This document shows positions 57,853-64,000 of a stretch of DNA of 64,000 nt, piece by piece. The notes beneath the pieces are model-generated. The model saw nothing but the letters and a program-made list of their open reading frames with translations. It ran no database searches and was not told the DNA's origin. Origin of the DNA: Lathyrus oleraceus (Eukaryota; Streptophyta; Magnoliopsida; Fabales; Fabaceae). The translations under genes and the position numbers were made by a program. Numbering within the stretch: the first letter of the stretch is position 1; the number at the start of each line of letters is the position of its first letter. The DNA is taken from assembly GCF_024323335.1 (NCBI RefSeq), contig NC_066579.1, forward strand, positions 246,195,575 through 246,259,574, in the 5' to 3' direction.

Positions 57853-60800
57853 TCATGCGAAGTATTTTTTAACTGCGTCTGAGTTCACCGGGGAAGTGAA
57901 GTTTTCACCATCCATCGTTGCAAGCATTAAGGCCCCACCATCAAAAACCTTGGTGACAATATACGGTCCATCATAGTTAGGAGTCCACTTGCCCCTGTGA
58001 TCTGTCTGAGGAGGAAGGATCCTTTTCAACACCAAATCTCCGACCTGGAAGCATCGAGGATGCACTTTCTGATCAAAGGCTCTCTTCATCCGACTCTGAT
58101 ACAACTGCCCATGACAAATGGCTGCCATTCGCTTCTCTTCGATAAGACTCAACTCATTGAACCTTGTCCGAATCCATTCAGCTTCGTCTAACTTGACATC
58201 CAACATGACTCTTAGAGAAGGAATCTCCACTTCAACAGGTAGGACTGCTTCCATACCATACACAAGGGAGTAAGGGGTTGCCCCGATCGATGTACGTACT
58301 GAAGTACGGTACCCATGCAAGGCGAAGGGTAGCATCTCATGCCAATCTCTGTACGTAACGACCATCTTCTGCACAATCTTCTTTATGTTCTTATTTGCCG
58401 CTTCAACAACACCATTCATCTTAGGGCGGTAAGGGGAAGAATTGTGATGCTGAATGTTGAAGTTCTGGCACAACTCCTTCATCATTTTGTTGTTGAGATT
58501 AGAACCATTATTAGTAATGATTCTTTCGGGAATCCCATAGCGATAAATGATTTCTTTCTTGATGAATCGGGCAACCACATGTCTGGTGACCTTCGCAAAT
58601 GACGCTGCTTCGACCCACTTGGTGAAATAGTCGATGGCAACAAGGATGAAGCGATGCCCATTGGAAGCGGTCGGCTCAATCTTTCCAATCATATCGATGC
58701 CCCACATAGCGAAAGGCCACGACGAAGACATCACATTCAAAGGATTCGGCGGCACATGCACCTTATCAGCATAAATCTGGCATTTATGGCACTTCCGAGC
58801 ATATTTGAAACAATCAGATTCCATGGTCATCCAGTAATATCCCGCTCTCAACAATTTCTTAGCCATTGCATGTCCGCCGGCATGAGTACCGAAGGAGCCT
58901 TCATGAACTTCCTGCATTAACATGTCTGCTTCGTGTCTATCCACGCATCTGAGCAAAACCATGTCGAAGTTCCTCTTATACAGCACATCGTCTTTGTTCA
59001 AGAAGAAACTGCCTGCCAATCTTCTCAAAGTCTTTCTATCATTGTTGAATGCCTCTGCAGGGTACTCTTGATTCTTCAAAAAGCGCTTGATGTCATGATA
59101 CCAGGGCTTGTCGTCAACTACCAGTTCAGAAGCAAACACATACGCGACCCTATCAAGGCGCATCACGTCGATCTTGGGAGCATGGTTCCAACGGATCACC
59201 GTGATCATGGAGGATAGAGTAGCAAGAGCATCTGCCATCTGGTTCTCATCACGAGGTATATGGTACAGCTTTACTGTTGTGAAGAAAGTCAACAGTCTTC
59301 TCGTGTAATCTCTGTAGGGGACCAGAGTAGGCTGGAGAGTGTTCCAATCACCATTCACTTGATTGATTACCAGAGCTGAATCTCCGAAGATGTCCAAAGT
59401 CTTGATTCTCAAATCAATGGCTTGCTCAATACCCAAGATACAGGCTTCATACTCTGCTTCATTATTGGTGCACTCGAAAGTCAGACGAGCGGTGTGGGCA
59501 CCTTTCAGAGTTGTAATGACAGCACCAATTCCACTTCCTCTAGAGTTGACGGCCCCATCAAACATTAAAGTCCACTTTTCGTCTGGATCAGGTCCCTCTT
59601 CAACAACTGGCTCTTCACAGTCTTTCATCTTGAGGAACATGATGTCTTCATTTGGAAAATCAAACTTCATCGGCTCATAATCTTCAACCGGCTGTTGAGC
59701 AAGATAGTCTGACAGAATACTCCCCTTGATGGATTTCTGGGAAGTATACTGGATGTCATACTCCGTCAGTACCATTTGCCAACGAGCAACTCTTCCGGTG
59801 AGAGCTGGCTTCTCAAATATATACTTGACTGGATCCATTTTGGAGATCAGTAAGGTTGTGTGAGACATCATGTATTGTCTCAATCGCTTAGCAGCCCATG
59901 CAAGTGCATAACATGTTTTTTCAAGCATTGAGTATCTCGACTCGCAATCTGTGAATTTCTTACTCAGGTAGTAGATGGCATGCTCTTTCCTACCTGTCTC
60001 GTCGTGTTGACCGAGAACACAACCCATGGAATTGTCTAGTGCTGTCAAATACATAATCAGCGGTCTCCCTAGGACTGGAGGCACAAGGATATGAGGATTC
60101 TGCAAATACTCTTTTATCTTCTCGAACACCCTTTGACAATCATCATTCCACTTGATAGCCTGATATTTTCTCAACAATTTGAATATTGGCTCACACGTGG
60201 CTGTTAGGTGAGAGATGAACCTTGCAATGTAGTTCAACCTCCCTAAGAAACCACGTACTTGTTTCTCTGTTCTTGGCTCAGGCATTTCCTGTATCACTTT
60301 CACTTTGGCCGGATCCCCCTCAATCCCTTTTCCGCTAACAACAAAACCCAGTAGTTTTCCATATCTCACCCCAAAAGTACACTTGTTCGGATTAAGCCTC
60401 AGCTTGAATTTCCTTAAACGCTCAAACAGTTTCTGCAAATTCACCAAATGTTCTTCTTCTGTCTGAGATTTGGCAATCATATCATCAACATAAACCTCGA
60501 TTTCATGATGAATCATATCATGGAACAGAGTCACCATCGCTCGCTGATATGTTGCTCCAACATTTTTTAGACCACACAGCATCACCTTGTAGCAGAAGGT
60601 GCCCCATGGGGTTATGAATGTTGTCTTCTCTATGTCTTCTGGTGCCATCTTAATTTGATTATAGCCAGAAAAGCCATCCATGAAGGAGAATACCGAGAAC
60701 TGAGCCGTGTTATCCACCAAAACGTCAATGTGAGGTAAGGGGAAATCATCTTTAGGACTAGCCCTGTTCAGATCCCGGTAGTCAACACACATCCGTACCT

Positions 60801-61318
60801 TTCCATCCTTCTTAGGTACCGGAACGATATTTGCAACCCATGGCGGATAATTTGTGACTGCTAGAAACCCTGCATCCAACTGTTTTTGCACTTCTTCCTT
60901 TATCTTGACAGCCATCTCTGGTCTTGTTCTTCTGAGCTTCTACTTGACCGGAGGACAACCTTCTTTGAGTGGCAAGCGATGTACCACGATGTCTGTGTCA
61001 AGCCCTGGCATGTCCTGATAAGACCAAGCGAAGATATCAACATACTCTTGCAGCAATTCAATCAACCCCTTCTTCACATTGTCTTTCAAAGCAGCCCCTA
61101 TCTTGATTTCTCTCTTGGCGTCCTCGGTGCCGAGATTAATCACTTCAACAGACTCTTGATGCGGTTGAATGACCCTTTCCTCTTGTTTTAATAACCTGGT
61201 AAGTTCTTCAGGGAGTTCACAGTCTTCATCACCCTCTTCTTCATCTTGAAAGATTGGATTTTCAAAGTCGAAGCGAGCCATAGCAGAACCGTTATCAATA
61301 GGATCCGGTGATGTGCAT
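57853..61318 (-). pseudogene. Element G pol exon 2: RT - RNase H - second RNase H - integrase, one stop
   Basis: The exon is open from the intron acceptor at 61318 to a TAG at 60940-60942, where A has a glutamine codon, and then open again to 57853 (about 1020 residues). RT has VDYRDLN, FSFMDGFSGYNQ and YVDD. The second RNase H (FDGAVN, NNEAEYEA, DENQMADALA) and integrase (HAGGH, CHKC, GIDMIG) are preserved. The usual TDNGSN is TNNGSN here, so the second catalytic aspartate of integrase is lost. The RT motif MPFGLKN is changed to MLCGLKN. One stop and these substitutions make activity unlikely. Confidence 0.93.
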
Positions 61319-61561
61319 CTGCATGAGTGATGGTATGTGCTTATGAGTGTGAAAAAAAAGTGGAAACTAAACAAAACATTGCCATTTTTTTTTGAAAAAC
61401 TGCAAAAATAGAAAGACAGGGAACGAAATATTTGAATGCAAAAAGACGTCCTTTATTTATGATAAAAAATGCAAGTGTCACATAGATGAGCCATACAATG
61501 AGTCATTACGCCCTGGCGGAACGTAAGACTTGGATATGCATAAATAAACAAAGAAAATTAC
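61319..61561 (-). other. Element G intron (243 bp)
   Basis: The donor GA|GTAATTTT is at 61561 and the acceptor CATGCAG|A at 61319, on the minus strand. Joining gives a Glu codon and the same frame, exactly as in A, although the intron bodies differ. Confidence 0.85.
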
Positions 61562-61737
61562 TCCTCCAGACAAGTGGCTTGGACAATCTCCTCAGAAGAC
61601 CAATTGTTGATGACTTCACCTGGGATCCTCGGGCTCACCCAGTTATCGATGTCGCAATCAATATCCCCATCTTCATTGTTGACCGCAGAGACTAATTTGA
61701 CTTCTCCTTCAACCATGTTAACGTTGGCTCCACCATG
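61560..61737 (-). pseudogene. Element G: fused end of gag and end of the protease exon, protease missing
   Basis: After the stop at 61738-61740 the frame stays open: HGGANVNMVEG matches the sequence just after gag in A, and a few residues later DCDIDNWV...NNWSSEEIVQ matches the very end of the protease exon in A. Everything between, including the DTGSS protease (roughly 1.6 kb in A), is absent without disturbing the frame. Confidence 0.8.
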
Positions 61738-63046
61738 TTAGGGCATGGGATTGTTGACGACATTAGGAGCTGGTGCAAAGTTAACGGCCTTTGAATCAAT
61801 GAGGTCCTGAACTACGTGCTTAAAAGCTTTGCAGTTCTCAATATTGTGGCCAGGTGCCCCAGAGTGGAAGCTACACCTAGCGTTGGCGTCATAACCCACC
61901 GGAAGCCTACCAACGGGAGGAGCCAGAGTGCGCAACTGCACAAGCTGTAGTTGTTGAAGACTAGAAAGCAACTGAGCGTACGACATTGGAAGAGTGTCGA
62001 AACGCCGGTCCATCATCCTTGGCCTCGGTTGATAGGCGGGTCTGTTACCCAATTGTTGTGGTTGGTACTGAGCTGGTTGACGCTGTGGTTGTTGTTGTTG
62101 TAGTGGTGCTGCAGCTGGAATGGTCACAGCCGCAACATACAGTTGTTGATGATAGTTCTGAAAGTTATTCCTCCGGTTACCCCTATTCTGATAAGAAGAT
62201 ATGGCACTTGCATCCCCTTCTCTCCTCTTCTGTCCCTGAATGAACGACTTCTTCACCCCTGATGAGGATCCACCTCCACTCTGGGTCTTGTATGTCCTCA
62301 GGTAATTCTCCACCCTCTCTCCGGTAGAGACTACATCAGCAAAATTGGAGGCATTGCAACCCACCAGGCGCTCCAAATAAGGTCCTGGCAGAGTGTTCAT
62401 GAACATGTTAGCCATTTCCTTCTCCAACATAGGAGGTTGAACACGGGAAGCTGTTTCTCTCCAGCGTTGAGCGTATTCTCTGAAGCACTCATTGCTTTTA
62501 AGAGACAGATTTTGAAGTTGAGTTATGTCCGGAGCCATGTCTGCGTTATACTGATACTGCTTCACGAAAGCCTCAACCAAATCCCTCCAGCAACGGATGT
62601 GGGCTCTGTCCAGCCTCATATACCATTCTAGGGATGCCCCAGCTAGGCTGTCCTGGAAAAAGTACATAAGCAACTTTTCGTCATCGGAGTATGCAACCAT
62701 TTTCCGGAAATAGGCTTGCACATGGGTCTTCGGGCAAGAGTTGCCATTGTATTTATCAAATATCGGGACCTTGAATTTCGGTGGCACTCTCACACCTAGG
62801 ACCAGCCCCAAGTCACCAACATCTACTCCCAGAGGATTCTGTCCTTCCACTGCCTTCAACCTTTCTTCCAATCTTCTAAACATGGGGTCCACACCATGAC
62901 CCATACCAAAGTCTTCCTGCAGCAGGGGGATTCCTCTGTATCATCTGCCTGAGCTCTTGCTGTCCCTGAGCCACCCCTTGAACCACATCCATGAATTGAT
63001 TCATGCGAATTTTCATCTCGGCGAACTCTGCCTGTAGGCTTTTCAT
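61738..63046 (-). pseudogene. Element G gag (N-terminal deletion/frameshift, terminal stop)
   Basis: The ATG at 63046 starts a coiled-coil-like N-terminus (MKSLQAEFAEMKIRM) like that of A. Near 62930 the frame shifts, and the spacer region present in A is much shorter. The main frame runs from there to 61738. The gag core (FDKYNGNSCP, HVQAYFRKM, FFQDSLAGASLEWY, FREYAQRWRETASRV), a Gln-rich part and the C-x2-H-x5-H-x4-C knuckle (CSFHSGAPGHNIENC) are present. It ends at a TAA where A has a glutamine codon. Confidence 0.88.
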
Positions 63047-63288
63047 TACTCTCTCTGTTGGTTTCTGCGGGTACCGTACCGGTGAATGCCTGGGTCAGCT
63101 ATCCTACTGATGGAACACCAAACAAACTAAGAACACTGTGGCGGTACCTGTTGTAACACGCCGATAAAAATAAGATAATTATTTAATTTAAGTTAATAAT
63201 ATATTTATTAATTTAATTAAATAATTGGAATATTATTGGAATTATTATTATTATTGGAATAATATAAATTGGAATAATAAAGTTGGAA

Positions 63289-63300
63289 TATATATATAAA
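63289..63300 (+). promoter_or_regulatory. TATA box of LTR H
   Basis: TATATATATAAAG-like sequence about 140 bp after the LTR start, followed by a purine-rich leader. It is preceded by an (ATT)n run at 63238-63255. Confidence 0.5.
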
Positions 63301-63723
63301 GAGTTCCATTTTGGTAAAAAGGGTTTTTTCACGTGAAAACCAGAGAAGCGACAGAAAGTGAGAAAAGGGCAAAGAGGAAGAGCAGGAGAAGAAGGTTGAA
63401 GAAGGAAGAGCTTGAAGCTAAAGGATTGCCGGATTAACTCAGGTAAGGGGGGTTTATCGTCGTTTAATGGGTATTATGGATTAACATGTAATGGGTAGTA
63501 ATAAGCCGTTGAATTTACCCTAATTGGGATGATGAGTGCTGAAAAATTGTGATGAATAAGTTATGTTAAAGTTGTAATTGAATCTATAATTGGATGAGTT
63601 GTGATTTTCCGAACGTGTAGCTTTTTACGGAATTGGAATCGGAGGTCCGGAAGTCCTCCAACGGCGGAAAATGCGGAGAATTCTGCATTCTGCTTCGCGT
63701 TAGCGCAGGAACAACTTTCTGTC

Positions 63724-63984
63724 TTGCGTTAACCGGTTAACCCAGGGTGTTAACCGGTTAACACTGTTATGAATTGTGAAAATATTGCTGTCTGTCTTGC
63801 GTTAACCGGTTAACCCAGGGTGTTAACCGGTTAACACTGTTGTGATTTATGAAAATTTGCTGTTCTGTTTGCGTTAACCGGTTAACCCAGGGTGTTAACC
63901 GGTTAACACTGTTAAAATGTGCCAGGAAGCGTGTTCTGTGTTGCGTTAACCGGTTAACCCAGGGCGTTAACCGGTTAACACTGT
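63724..63984 (+). repeat. 72-73-bp tandem repeat, four units, each with two copies of GTTAACCGGTTAAC
   Basis: Units start at 63728, 63801, 63873 and 63945. In each, two perfect 14-bp palindromes GTTAACCGGTTAAC are separated by CCAGGGT or CCAGGGC (start-to-start 21 bp) and followed by ACTGTT. The palindromes are invariant, while the roughly 37-bp linkers between units vary in sequence. Confidence 0.95.
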
Positions 63985-64000
63985 TGGAAAAGTGGAAAAA

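Larger units (their letters stand above)
53804..63151 (-). mobile_element. Element G: Ogre retrotransposon lacking protease, minus strand
   Basis: From 3' to 5': 1836-bp 3' LTR, polypurine tract, hairpin-rich 3' UTR, RT-RNaseH-INT, intron, gag remnant, then a cut at 63151 by element H. The 5' LTR, primer-binding site and ORF1 are beyond the window. It is inserted in element F in the opposite orientation. AACAA (53799-53803) is the expected target duplication, with its second copy outside the window. The RT-INT protein is clearly a close relative of that of A. Confidence 0.9.
63152..64000 (+). repeat. Element H: start of an LTR (plus strand), continues beyond window
   Basis: TGTAACACGCCGATAAAAATAAG interrupts the region upstream of gag in G. 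The homology with A (AACACCTGT) ends exactly here. A TATA box lies 140 bp downstream, followed by an AG-rich leader and CTCAG|GTAAGG near 63440, a good splice-donor match. From 63718 there are palindrome-bearing 72-bp repeats. The family is not identified. The opening resembles legume Ty3/gypsy LTRs. CCTGT (63147-63151) would be its target duplication. Confidence 0.6.

Noticed and set aside
63724..63984. CRISPR-like array of repeats and spacers
   Set aside because: The setting is a plant LTR. The linkers are homologous rather than unique spacers, and there are no cas genes.
1..64000. Host protein-coding genes, tRNA or rRNA genes
   Set aside because: I looked on both strands for exon-like frames with non-transposon motifs and for tRNA-like cloverleaf words, and saw none I could support.

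Overview
This window is plant nuclear DNA made up almost entirely of LTR retrotransposons nested in one another. I found no host gene, tRNA or rRNA. The giant Ty3/gypsy elements carry an extra ORF upstream of gag, an intron between protease and reverse transcriptase, a second RNase H and LTRs of about 5 kb. These are the hallmarks of the Ogre/Tat lineage, which is massively amplified in vetch- and pea-type legumes (Fabeae: Pisum, Vicia, Lathyrus, Lens). A legume genome is therefore the best guess. The species cannot be read from the sequence.

Layout. (A) 1-18904, minus strand: a nearly complete, young Ogre. It comprises the end of the 3' LTR, a long repeat-rich 3' UTR, RT-RNaseH-INT, intron, gag-protease (one single-base frameshift), ORF1, primer-binding site and a 4853-bp 5' LTR. 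(C) 18905-33230, minus strand: a decayed Ty1/copia element. It is cut on the left by A and split in the middle by (B) 21179-32330, an 11.15-kb Athila-like element with a perfect CTAGA target duplication. B has a multiply broken gag-pol and an env-position ORF. (D) 33952-36908 plus 42541-43110, minus strand: pieces of an old Ogre-like LTR. D is interrupted by (E) 36909-42540, a 5.6-kb solo LTR with a perfect GGGTG duplication, and again by (F) 43111-53803, plus strand. F is an Ogre with a complete 4929-bp 5' LTR, primer-binding site, ORF1, gag and protease, all broken by stops. F is cut inside the protease exon by (G) 53804-63151, a minus-strand Ogre with a short LTR, a 3' UTR repeat array, RT-INT, an intron and a gag, but no protease. 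G is cut in turn by (H), the start of another LTR element (plus strand, from 63152). D > F > G > H is thus a four-deep nest.

The most unusual signal is in the non-coding parts. The 3' UTRs of A and G are arrays of short hairpins with a fixed hexanucleotide loop (TTACCG in A, CTGAAC/CTGAAT in G). Their stems differ from hairpin to hairpin, yet both arms stay complementary. A second covarying hairpin cassette, flanked by CTACG and CGTAG, recurs about ten times in the LTRs of A, D, E, F and G, always in the orientation of the element. The Athila-like element carries six pairs of a 15-nt imperfect palindrome at constant 18-19-bp phasing, and H carries eight copies of a perfect 14-bp palindrome. 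I do not know of a description of these structures. They are the candidates for something new.

The genes do not form a host pathway. Within each element they form the usual retrotransposon set: gag for particles, protease for maturation, RT and RNase H for cDNA, integrase for insertion. ORF1 and the env-position ORF have unknown roles. Every coding set in the window has at least one disabling lesion, and A is the closest to intact.
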